Assembly (NCBI GenBank): GCA_964456525.1
Contig: CAYWAP010000001.1
Coordinates: 1 to 64,000, forward strand
Reading direction: 5' to 3'
Origin: Onthomonas sp964456525
GTDB taxonomy: Bacteria; Bacillota; Clostridia; Oscillospirales; Oscillospiraceae
DNA length: 64,000 bases
Shown here one piece after another: positions 48,477 to 56,132 of this stretch; position 1 is the stretch's first letter; each line of letters opens with the position of its first letter. A program made the position numbers and the translations under genes. Under the pieces are notes generated by a model. That model had not been told where the DNA came from and ran no database searches. It saw only the letters and a list, made by a program, of their open reading frames with translations.

Positions 48477-50000
48477 TTACCGTTTTCGGGGAATCAACAG
48501 CATCCTGCCGCTGACTGCCTCACCGTCTTGCAGTTCATTTGCCCGTTCAATTTCCGCGCTGGTGGTACAGTACGCCTTGGCGATGTCCCACAGCGTCTCT
48601 CCCTCGTGGAGTTGCCGCAGCACAATGGAGGGCCTGCCGGTGTAGTCGATCTCGCCCTCGCCGTCTGTCTGCAATCCGGACAGCCCCTGCACCGTCTCCC
48701 GGGCGGTGAGCATAATCTGAAAGAGGATATCCGAGCGGATTTCCAGCCCCCCTGCCGTGATAATGGCAGTGGTTTCGTCCCCCAGAAACGTCACATTCAC
48801 ATCGCAGTTCCGGTCCGCATCCATCTCCAGCGAGAGGGGGAAGGTCTGGGCGATGGCCATGGATTCCCCGTTTGCATCCTCGCAGACGATGGACACCCGC
48901 ACCTCACCGCCGATCTCCAGCCGGTTCTCCCGATGAGAAATCCGAAGCTGCCCGGGCAGCAGGGAGACGCTCAACACCTCTCTGGCCTCTGCGGGGGCGT
49001 CCATTAGCTCCCGCAGGCTGTAGCGGCTCTCGGCATTGGACAGCAGCCGGGGAATCCGGTAGCTGTTAAACTCCGGCGCGGCGACGCATCGGACGCTGTA
49101 AGCATCGGAAACCATGGAAAGGGTCCGCGTCTCCCACAAAACCGCCTGGGCCAGTACGTCCAGCTCCAGGGACAGGTGCCGGCCTTCGCTGTCATCCAGC
49201 AGGATTTCACAGCTTTGCAGGGACAACATCAGCTGGTAAGCCGTCTCCTCCCCCGTCTCGCCCTCGTCGATCATCTGGGAGAAGGGCAGTTCAAAGCCGG
49301 CGGACAAGATGGTATCTTCCGTGCTGCGATAGAGCAGCTGAACGGTGACATTCCCCTTGAAAATCAGCTTGTTGCCGATGATTTTCTCCTCCATAGAGCG
49401 AATGCTCAGGTTGCTGCGCAGGATGGTCTCCACCGGCGGTTTGCTGCCGGGAAGGCTCAGCGTGTCCGAAAAATGGAAAGGGCGCTCCGTCACCTGCCGG
49501 GCAAAGCTGCCGGAAACGTCGCTCAGCCGCTGCTGGACGCCCTGTTCCTCCCGGTTGGGGATGTCGCAGCACCAGGACAGAGATTGCCTGCCGTACACGG
49601 TCAGGTCGGCGACAATTTCGGCCCGAATCAGCACCTTTCGGGGATTCAGAACCCTTGTCTCGGCCAGGGCCAGACGGACGGCCGCAGTGCAGCCGGAATT
49701 GGCGGTGATGGCCTCTGCGTCGGCGGAAACCTGAAAGGGCAGCTCCGCCGTCATGGGCTGCAAAGCGCCGCCGTCCTCCGGGCGATAGAGAATGCCGCAG
49801 CGGACGGTGCCGGTGACGCTGACGCATCCTGTAGAGGTTTCTTTCCGGCCAAGCAGCACCGTTCCGCAGGTGTCCAGCACGGCAAGAATGTCCGGAAGCG
49901 CGTCCGGGACGATCATCTCCATTGTCTCCTCCCGGACGAGGGTGGTGTTCAGGATCGGTTCAAAGTGGAGCAGCTCCTGCTGCTGTAATTCCAGTTCCAA
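48477..50000 (-). CDS. sipL: SipL-type SpoIVA-interacting coat protein (SPOCS/DUF3794 plus LysM)
   Basis: 507 residues from TTG 50000 (AAGGAGA eight bases upstream). Beta-rich SPOCS/DUF3794-type region ('VREETMEMIVPDALPDILAV', 'MEEKIIGNKLIFKGNVTVQ', 'SDILFQIMLTARETVQG') and a C-terminal LysM ('LHEGETLWDIAKAYCTTSAE'). In Clostridioides difficile SipL binds SpoIVA through its LysM domain and is the functional counterpart of SpoVID. Here it is directly upstream of spoIVA and downstream of spoVM. Confidence 0.93.
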   Translation of the reverse strand: MELELQQQELLHFEPILNTTLVREETMEMIVPDALPDILAVLDTCGTVLLGRKETSTGCVSVTGTVRCGILYRPEDGGALQPMTAELPFQVSADAEAITANSGCTAAVRLALAETRVLNPRKVLIRAEIVADLTVYGRQSLSWCCDIPNREEQGVQQRLSDVSGSFARQVTERPFHFSDTLSLPGSKPPVETILRSNLSIRSMEEKIIGNKLIFKGNVTVQLLYRSTEDTILSAGFELPFSQMIDEGETGEETAYQLMLSLQSCEILLDDSEGRHLSLELDVLAQAVLWETRTLSMVSDAYSVRCVAAPEFNSYRIPRLLSNAESRYSLRELMDAPAEAREVLSVSLLPGQLRISHRENRLEIGGEVRVSIVCEDANGESMAIAQTFPLSLEMDADRNCDVNVTFLGDETTAIITAGGLEIRSDILFQIMLTARETVQGLSGLQTDGEGEIDYTGRPSIVLRQLHEGETLWDIAKAYCTTSAEIERANELQDGEAVSGRMLLIPRKR

Positions 50001-50052
50001 GCGTCTTCTCTCCTTTTTGCCCAGCGGCGCCGCCGGGCGGTCTTCTGTGACA

Positions 50053-50081
50053 AGGATATGAGGACAGAGCGGCGGTTATGA
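50053..50081 (-). promoter_or_regulatory. Candidate sigma-E promoter for sipL-spoIVA
   Basis: On the minus strand TCATAAC (50075-50081) and CATATCCT (50053-50060) are 14 bases apart, close to the sigma-E consensus (ATA-type -35, CATA--T -10). Located between spoVM and sipL; consistent with mother-cell expression. Confidence 0.45.
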
Positions 50082-50097
50082 CTGAAAATCAGCCTGC

Positions 50098-50169
50098 TTA
50101 TTTGATATGAAAGACAGTTCGCAGCAAACCGGCCAAAAACTTCGGCGCCCGCACAATGACGATTTTCAA
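50098..50169 (-). CDS. spoVM: Stage V sporulation protein M
   Basis: 23 residues from a TTG start at 50169, with AAAGGGGG eight bases upstream. The peptide begins MKIVIVRAPKF and continues with LAGLLR. It matches Bacillus SpoVM (MKFYTIKLPKFLGGIVR) in the MK start, Pro9-Lys10-Phe11-Leu12, Gly14 and Arg17, with the same length class (23-26). SpoVM is an amphipathic helix that marks the convex forespore membrane and anchors SpoIVA. Context is decisive: in Bacillus spoVM follows thiN, as here, and sipL and spoIVA come next. Confidence 0.9.
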   Translation of the reverse strand: MKIVIVRAPKFLAGLLRTVFHIK

Positions 50170-50285
50170 CGCTTTCGCCCCCTTTCTGCCGGCGATACCC
50201 GGAACGGTGAAGCTCCTATGAAAACTCTCCTTCCCTCCTGACAAGCCACCCAACGATGGGGCCGGGTGAAGCGGCAATGCCTCAG

Positions 50286-50313
50286 CCCCTGTTGACAGGT
50301 TTCAAACAGGGCC
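50286..50313 (-). repeat. Second copy of the GGCCCTGTTTGAAAC element
   Basis: Minus strand reads GGCCCTGTTTGAAACC then TGTCAACAGGGG, forming a hairpin CCCTGTT/AACAGGG. Over 26 bases it differs from 15233-15258 at two positions. Lies directly after the stop of the 50-residue membrane protein. Confidence 0.6.
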
Positions 50314-50465
50314 TAATAATTCCGAAGCATCATGAACCCGAGGACGATCATCGCCACACTGGAGACAAAGATAATCACCCCCACTGGCAACACCTGTGCC
50401 AAAAGGATTCCAACTCCCAGAAAGATCAGGCACAAGCCGCTGTTCCGACAGCGAAAACCGCGCAA
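50313..50465 (-). CDS. 50-residue two-helix membrane protein
   Basis: From TTG 50465: a basic start MRGFRCRNSG, then helices 'LCLIFLGVGILLAQVLP' and 'VGVIIFVSSVAMIVLGFMML', ending RNY. GGGAGG lies eight bases upstream. The hydrophobic pattern over 50 uninterrupted codons argues for a real gene. Oddly, its ribosome-binding site is in the 3' arm, and its start codon in the U-tract, of the terminator behind thiN, so translation may be possible only on read-through transcripts with the hairpin open. Family not recognised; the spoVM gene is next downstream. Confidence 0.6.
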   Translation of the reverse strand: MRGFRCRNSGLCLIFLGVGILLAQVLPVGVIIFVSSVAMIVLGFMMLRNY

Positions 50466-50530
50466 AAAGACCGCCTCCCTTCGGCTGAATGGCTTTCATG
50501 CCTGATTCAGTGTATGAAGGAAGGCGGTCT
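50464..50530 (-). terminator. Terminator of the yicC-thiN operon
   Basis: Minus strand: AGACCGCCTTCCTTC (50530-50516) pairs with GAAGGGAGGCGGTCT (50482-50468), one G-T pair, followed by a U-run (A-run 50464-50468). It begins 37 bases after the thiN stop. Confidence 0.8.
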
Positions 50531-50566
50531 GTTGTTCTTCTTTGCGGAGAAAATTTTTTAACGCGC

Positions 50567-51214
50567 TCACCTCAGCCGCTCGCTGCGAACCATCAGCAGC
50601 GCGCCGGAGCCAACCGTGATCTCCGCGGTCTCCCCGGGCAAAATGGCATTGCTGACGCTCAGCGACTCCCCGCGCCTCAATTGGGCCTCCGTCAGCGGGT
50701 ATTGAACCCCCCGGAGGGTGACGCCGGTGACCGTCCGATCCAGGGGGATCAGACCCAGATAGCGGCAGGGCGGATCGTTTTTGACCCGGTGGCGCCCGGG
50801 GGCCAAATAGGAGATTTCGTTGACCTCGTCGATCAGGAGGGCGCTGGCCCCTGCCCCGGCAATCTGCTCCAGCAGGAGGCAATTGGCCAGATGATGGTCC
50901 ATTCTGCCGCCGGTGGCGCCGCAGAGCAGCAGCCGCTCATACCCCTGAGAGAGGGCGTAGTGGACAGCGGCTTCCAAATCCGTGACGTCCTTCTCTTCCG
51001 GCAGCACCAGAGCGGGGAGCCCTTCCGGCGAACCGCCGGAATCTCCATCCCCAATGTACCAGTCCGGCTGCAGGCCCATCGCCTCTGCGGTTCTCCGGCC
51101 TCCGTCTGCACACAGCACCGTGTCCCCGGCAGTGATGTAGTCCTGCAAAAAGCCCCCGTCCTGTATCGGAGCTGAGCCAAAGATCACGGCTGTTTTCGCT
51201 TGTCCTCTTTCCAT
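50567..51214 (-). CDS. thiN: Thiamine pyrophosphokinase
   Basis: 215 residues. 'DTVLCADGGRRTAEAMGLQP', 'YIGDGDSGG', 'EEKDVTDLEAAVHYALSQG' and 'LLCGATGGRMDHHLANCLLL' are the catalytic-domain signature; the C-terminal beta domain binds thiamine. It converts thiamine to thiamine diphosphate. It overlaps the 3' end of rsgA by 31 bases; AAAGGA eight bases before the ATG. Confidence 0.94.
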   Translation of the reverse strand: MERGQAKTAVIFGSAPIQDGGFLQDYITAGDTVLCADGGRRTAEAMGLQPDWYIGDGDSGGSPEGLPALVLPEEKDVTDLEAAVHYALSQGYERLLLCGATGGRMDHHLANCLLLEQIAGAGASALLIDEVNEISYLAPGRHRVKNDPPCRYLGLIPLDRTVTGVTLRGVQYPLTEAQLRRGESLSVSNAILPGETAEITVGSGALLMVRSERLR

Positions 51215-52077
51215 GACTTATGTTCCTTTGCCGCGTTGTAAAGGCGAATGTAACTTTCATGCCGGGAGGGGACAATTTCTCCCCCTTTCAAAGCCTGCAA
51301 CACTGTACAGCCCTTTTCCTTTACATGAGAACAGTTTGCATACCGGCAGCCGGTCAGATAGGGGCGAAAGTCCCGGAACCCGTTGGCCAGGCCCGCCTGA
51401 TCCCAAAGCTCAGGACAGTCCGTGTCAAAGGAGGAAAATCCCGGCGTATCGGCCACAATCGCCCCGCAGGAGAGGCGAAACAGCTCCACATGGCGGGTTG
51501 TATGGCGGCCGCGCCCCAGTTTTTTGCTGACCTCCCCCGTGGGAATTTGCATGTTGGGGTCCAGTGCATTTAAAATGCTGGACTTCCCCACGCCGGAATT
51601 CCCTGTAAAGACATTTACCTTGTCTGCTATGATTCCGGCCAGCTCGCCCAAACCTTCACCGGTCTGGGCGCTGACTTTCAATGTGCGAAAGCCGGCTTTC
51701 TGATAGGTGCCGTACAGGGTATTGCCCGGGACGAGATCACACTTATTGATCACAATCACCGGTTCACAGCCCTTCAGCTCTGCCAGCGTGGCGATGCGGT
51801 CCACCAGAAACGGGTCCGTCACCGGAATCGCCTCGGAGATGATAATGACCATCTGATCCATGTTGGCCACGGCGGGACGCACAAAGGCGTTCTTCCGCTC
51901 CAGCACTTTGTCCAGCCGTCCGGCTCCCGCCTCTGTGGGGGTGATCTCCACCCGGTCCCCTACCAGCGGATTTTCCATGGTGTGGCGAAATTTTCCCCTG
52001 GCACGGCAGCGAATCTCTTCGCCGCTGCAGTCCACGTCATAAAATCCGCTCAATGCTCGAATAATAATACCTGTCAT
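51184..52077 (-). CDS. rsgA: Ribosome small-subunit-dependent GTPase A
   Basis: 297 residues. OB-fold N-terminus, then circularly permuted GTPase motifs: 'IVINKCDLV' (G4), 'FTGNSGVGKSSILNAL' (G1), 'VADTPGFSSF' (G3), and a zinc knuckle 'GCRYANCSHVKEKGCTV'. It assists 30S maturation. Its ATG overlaps the prkC stop (ATGA). In Bacillus rpe lies between rsgA and thiN; here the two overlap directly. Confidence 0.95.
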   Translation of the reverse strand: MTGIIIRALSGFYDVDCSGEEIRCRARGKFRHTMENPLVGDRVEITPTEAGAGRLDKVLERKNAFVRPAVANMDQMVIIISEAIPVTDPFLVDRIATLAELKGCEPVIVINKCDLVPGNTLYGTYQKAGFRTLKVSAQTGEGLGELAGIIADKVNVFTGNSGVGKSSILNALDPNMQIPTGEVSKKLGRGRHTTRHVELFRLSCGAIVADTPGFSSFDTDCPELWDQAGLANGFRDFRPYLTGCRYANCSHVKEKGCTVLQALKGGEIVPSRHESYIRLYNAAKEHKSWKEDKRKQP

Positions 52078-54194
52078 TCCATCGTAAAGTCCTTATAATC
52101 CTCGCCGTCTACTGTCACCTGGATGGATTCTATGGTGCCGCTGTAGTTCACCCGGACCACCGATTCATCCACGCCAACGGTCTTTGTAAAGTAATTTTGG
52201 CCGTTGACAACCACCACGATCACCGACTCCTCCGTCCGGTTATCCGGCATGTTGATGAGAATGGTATAGGTCACATCTTCCTCTTCGTCATCGCCGTCAT
52301 CCGTATTCTTGTCATCGTCGCCGCTGTCGTGATCATCATCGTCATCATCATTGTTGTCGTTCGTTCCGCTGTTCGAGCCTGTCCCGGTTGCAGGGCCGCT
52401 GCTGATCTGCAAGTCCACTGTGGTGCCAGCCGTCACCGTTTCACCGCTCTTGACGCTTTGCGCCACAACGGTGCCAGCCGTCTCATCGCTCTCCACCTGG
52501 ACGACGTTCCCCACGGTCAATCCCATTTCCTCAATGGTGCTCTCGGCCTTGGACTGGGTCATGCCGATCAGGGAGACCATGGTGACCGTCACCTCTTTGG
52601 GGCCTATGCTGTAGGTCAGGGTGACCTTATCGCCCTCCTCCAGCACAGTCCCGGCGACAGGATCTGTGGAAATGATATTCCCCTCTGCCACATCGTCGTC
52701 ATACTGGGCGACATATTTGACGACGACGCGATATTCCGAACTCAGCGTCTCCGCCCAGGTCTCATAATTTTCGCCGATGATATTGGGCATATACATCGTC
52801 TCGCTCTCCTCGGCGGACGCGCTGTTCAGAACGACGGTAATCTCCGTCTCCTCTTCCTTGGTGGTGGTGCCTGCGTCCGGATCTTGGAGGATGATTTCCC
52901 CCTCCTCATACTCCTCATTGTAAGCGGTTTCATCGCTGACAACGATGGTAAAGTGCCCGGACAGATCGCTGTCGTTCAGGATCATCTCCTGGGCCTCCGC
53001 CTGGGTCATGCCGATCAGATCCGGCACGGTATAAATCGTACCCGTCTCGAACAAATCAGAGAAGAAGGGCCACAACATCCGGAAAATCAGCGCGACGACC
53101 AGCAGAATGGCCGCCACCACGCCGCCAACCAGCAGCGCGGTGCGTTTGCCAGTTCCCTTCTCTTCCTCGTCCTCCTCGGAATCCGTCTCTTCCCCTTCAG
53201 CACCCTCTTCAGTCGTCTCTGAGGCGACGTCTGTGCTGGGAACAGCCCTGGTTGGCTCCGCCCCTTCCTCCGAGACCTCCAGCGCCGTCTCGGTTCGGAG
53301 CCCCGTGGGCACCAAACTCAGACCTGACATTTTCCAGGGATCTTCGTAGGGGAACACAATGGCGGGGTTCTTCCGAAACTCCTCCAGATCGGCCAGCATC
53401 GCGTCTGCATCGGCGTAGCGCAGATCCCGGTCGGGCGCCATGGCCTTCATGATGATCTGTTCCATACCGGCCGGAATCTCCGGATTTTGCTCTCTGGGCG
53501 CCAACGGGATACAGTTGATGTGTTGCAGGGCAACGGCCACCGGGGAATCCCCCTCAAAGGGCAGGCGGCCTGTCAGCATCTCATAGAGGACGACACCGGC
53601 GGAATAGAGATCGCTGCGCCCGTCAATCTCGCCGCCTTTGGCCTGCTCCGGCGAGATATAATGCACGCTGCCCAAGGACTCCTGGGTCATGGTGCGTTGG
53701 GAATCCATAATGCGGGCGATGCCAAAGTCCGCCACCTTGATGCTGCCGTCACGGAGCACCATAATATTCTGGGGCTTGATGTCCCGGTGGATAATCCCTT
53801 TGCTGTGGGCATGCTTCAGCGCCTGGAGAATCTGATTCATAAAATGCAGACCCTCACGCCAGTTCAGGATTCCGCCCCGTTTGCTCATATACTGTTTCAG
53901 GGTAATGCCGTCAATCAGCTCCATCACGAAATATTCCACGCCCTCGGACTGGCTGACGTCATACACATTGACGATATTCGGATGGCTCATCATGCCAACC
54001 GCTTGGGATTCATTGTGGAAACGGCGGCGGATTTCATCGTCCTGTGCCAGTTCCGACTTCAAAATCTTGACCGCCACCATACGGTTCAAACGGTGACACT
54101 TGGCCTTATAAACGACTGCCATGCCGCCTACTCCCAGAATATCCAGAATCTCATAGCGGTCATCCAGCATTTTTCCTATGTAGCGATCTTCCAT
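52074..54194 (-). CDS. prkC: PASTA-domain serine/threonine protein kinase
   Basis: 706 residues. Kinase domain 1-~270 (Lys43; 'HRDIKPQN' with Asp138 and Asn143; DFG 156-158; 'YISPEQA'), an acidic juxtamembrane region, and a membrane helix near 355-378. Three PASTA repeats follow ('YTVPDLIGMTQAEAQEMIL', 'MYMPNIIGENYETWAETL', 'TVTMVSLIGMTQSKAEST'). After them comes an unusual Asp-rich linker (Asn-Asp runs, ~25 acidic residues) and a ~75-residue C-terminal beta domain. PASTA kinases bind muropeptides and signal growth or germination. Paired with prpC 18 bases upstream. Confidence 0.95.
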   Translation of the reverse strand: MEDRYIGKMLDDRYEILDILGVGGMAVVYKAKCHRLNRMVAVKILKSELAQDDEIRRRFHNESQAVGMMSHPNIVNVYDVSQSEGVEYFVMELIDGITLKQYMSKRGGILNWREGLHFMNQILQALKHAHSKGIIHRDIKPQNIMVLRDGSIKVADFGIARIMDSQRTMTQESLGSVHYISPEQAKGGEIDGRSDLYSAGVVLYEMLTGRLPFEGDSPVAVALQHINCIPLAPREQNPEIPAGMEQIIMKAMAPDRDLRYADADAMLADLEEFRKNPAIVFPYEDPWKMSGLSLVPTGLRTETALEVSEEGAEPTRAVPSTDVASETTEEGAEGEETDSEEDEEEKGTGKRTALLVGGVVAAILLVVALIFRMLWPFFSDLFETGTIYTVPDLIGMTQAEAQEMILNDSDLSGHFTIVVSDETAYNEEYEEGEIILQDPDAGTTTKEEETEITVVLNSASAEESETMYMPNIIGENYETWAETLSSEYRVVVKYVAQYDDDVAEGNIISTDPVAGTVLEEGDKVTLTYSIGPKEVTVTMVSLIGMTQSKAESTIEEMGLTVGNVVQVESDETAGTVVAQSVKSGETVTAGTTVDLQISSGPATGTGSNSGTNDNNDDDDDDHDSGDDDKNTDDGDDEEEDVTYTILINMPDNRTEESVIVVVVNGQNYFTKTVGVDESVVRVNYSGTIESIQVTVDGEDYKDFTME

Positions 54195-54212
54195 GGTAGG
54201 TTCTCCTCGATT

Positions 54213-54938
54213 TTACATTGTCTGTGCAGGTGCGGATTCCAGAATGACAATCGTCACATTATCATGGGCGCCAGCGGCTTTGGCCCGGGCCAGCAGGGCG
54301 TTGCACCGCTCATCCGGCGCGGTTGACTGACAGATTTGAAGCATCTCTTCATTGGACACCTCATTGCTCAGGCCGTCCGAACACAGCAGCAACAAATCGC
54401 CGGGCTGGAGCGGCTCGATAAAGAAATCGCCCTGTACGCTGGTATTGGTGCCAATGGCGCGGGTGATGATGTTTTTGTGGGGATGTGTGCGAGCCTCTTC
54501 CCGGGTGATTTGGCCCATCTCCACCAGTTCCTCCACCAGGGAGTGATCCCGGGAAACCTGATGAATGCTATCCTGGGTGATATGATAGCAACGGCTGTCC
54601 CCCACATTGAGCACAACGGCGTCCGCCTCCCGGGCGAAGGCGCACACCAGGGTGGTTCCCATTCCCCGGCAGTTTGCATCGTTCAGGGAACGTTCCCAGA
54701 CGGCGTGGTTAGCCTCCTCCAGCGCCAGACGCATCCGCTCCTGGGGACCGCCCTGGGCTGTTCCGGCCACCTCTGCAAACCGCTGGGCGGCCATGGCGCT
54801 GGCAATGTTGCCCGAAAGGGCGCCTCCCATGCCGTCACACACGATGACAAAGGCGTTTTTACCGTCTGTCCAGTGATAAAAGACGTCCTGATTCTGTTTT
54901 CTCACATTTCCCCGGTCGGTGATTCCCCAAACCTTCAT
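54213..54938 (-). CDS. prpC: PP2C-type serine/threonine phosphatase
   Basis: 241 residues from 'MKVWGITDRGNVRKQNQD'. Metal-site motifs 'VIVCDGMGGALSGNIAS', 'GMGTTLVCAFAREADAVVLN' with 'NVGDSRCY', 'LLLLCSDGLSNEV' and 'GAHDNVTIVILE'. It reverses PrkC phosphorylation. Ribosome-binding site is weak. A further in-frame ATG lies 18 codons upstream, but homologues begin at this methionine. Confidence 0.93.
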   Translation of the reverse strand: MKVWGITDRGNVRKQNQDVFYHWTDGKNAFVIVCDGMGGALSGNIASAMAAQRFAEVAGTAQGGPQERMRLALEEANHAVWERSLNDANCRGMGTTLVCAFAREADAVVLNVGDSRCYHITQDSIHQVSRDHSLVEELVEMGQITREEARTHPHKNIITRAIGTNTSVQGDFFIEPLQPGDLLLLCSDGLSNEVSNEEMLQICQSTAPDERCNALLARAKAAGAHDNVTIVILESAPAQTM

Positions 54939-55097
54939 GATTATGATCGCCCAATTCTCTGCGCAAATATGTTGCCCACAGAGCGATTCCATGCCGCATA
55001 TATCGCTTCCCGGCACGGAAGCCCTGCGCAATCCAACGCCGCCGCGCAGGCACAGCGTTTTCACCCGTATTTCAAACCTCAGCGAAACGGTAAAACG

Positions 55098-56132
55098 TCA
55101 ATCCCCGTTCTCCCCGGCGCTGAGGCGTTTGCGGCGCAGCTGGCCGCAGCTGGCATCAATATCGCTGCCCAGCTTGCGCCGGACGGTACAGGTAATCCCA
55201 TGGCGCTCCAGACGCTTCTGAAACGCCGCCACCCGCCGGCTGGGCTTGAGCGGACTTTCCCGCACGTCATTCAGCGGGATCAAGTTCACATGGCTCGGCA
55301 TGCCCCGCAGGCGCTTTGCCAGCAGATCCGCCTGGGCATCGGAGTCGTTGATCCCATCCACCATCGCGTATTCGTAGGAGATCCGGCGTCCGGTTTTCTC
55401 AAAATACCGGCGGCAGGAGGCCATTAAGCGGTCCACCCCCACCGCCCGGTTGACGGGCATCAGGCGGGAGCGCGTCTCATCATCCGGCGCGTGGAGAGAG
55501 ACGGACAATGTCAGCTGGAGATCCAGGTCTGCCAGCGCATCAATGCGCTCAGTCAGACCGCAGGTGGACAGGGAGATATGGCGCATCCCAATATTCAGCC
55601 CATCCGGATCGTTGACCAGCGTCAAAAACCGCATGACCTGGTCGAAATTGTCCAGCGGCTCGCCAATGCCCATCAGGACAATGTTGGAAATGGTCTGTCC
55701 GGAGTCCTTCTGCACAAACAACACCTGATCCAGAATCTCGGAGGCTGACAGCCTCCGAACCAGCCCGCCCAGCGTGGAGGCGCAGAAGGCACAGCCCATG
55801 GTGCAGCCGACCTCAGAGGATACACAGATAGTATTGCCGTGTTTGTAGCGCATTAAAACCGATTCAATGCAATTTCCGTCCCCCAGACGCCACAGGTACT
55901 TGATGGTGCCGTCCAGTTTGGACACCTGCTTCTGCTCCACCACCGGGACGGTAAGGATGCAGGTTTCTTTCAGCTTCTCCCGCAGGGTTTTGGGGAGATT
56001 GGTCATCTCGTCAAAGCTCTCCGCCCCGTGATGCAGCCACTGAAAGATCTGCTTGGCGCGAAACCTGGGCTCGCCCAGCTCAGCCAAAAAACCGGAGAGT
56101 TCCTCCCGGCTCAAACTCTTAATGTCTGTCAT
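55098..56132 (-). CDS. rlmN: 23S rRNA (A2503-C2)/tRNA methyltransferase, radical SAM
   Basis: 344 residues. Radical-SAM cluster 'CTMGCAFCAS', GEPL in 'IVLMGIGEPLDNFDQVM', and the C-terminal catalytic cysteine region 'HGITCTVRRKLGSDIDASCG'. It methylates A2503 of 23S rRNA and A37 of some tRNAs. It overlaps rsmB by 14 bases. Confidence 0.96.
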   Translation of the reverse strand: MTDIKSLSREELSGFLAELGEPRFRAKQIFQWLHHGAESFDEMTNLPKTLREKLKETCILTVPVVEQKQVSKLDGTIKYLWRLGDGNCIESVLMRYKHGNTICVSSEVGCTMGCAFCASTLGGLVRRLSASEILDQVLFVQKDSGQTISNIVLMGIGEPLDNFDQVMRFLTLVNDPDGLNIGMRHISLSTCGLTERIDALADLDLQLTLSVSLHAPDDETRSRLMPVNRAVGVDRLMASCRRYFEKTGRRISYEYAMVDGINDSDAQADLLAKRLRGMPSHVNLIPLNDVRESPLKPSRRVAAFQKRLERHGITCTVRRKLGSDIDASCGQLRRKRLSAGENGD

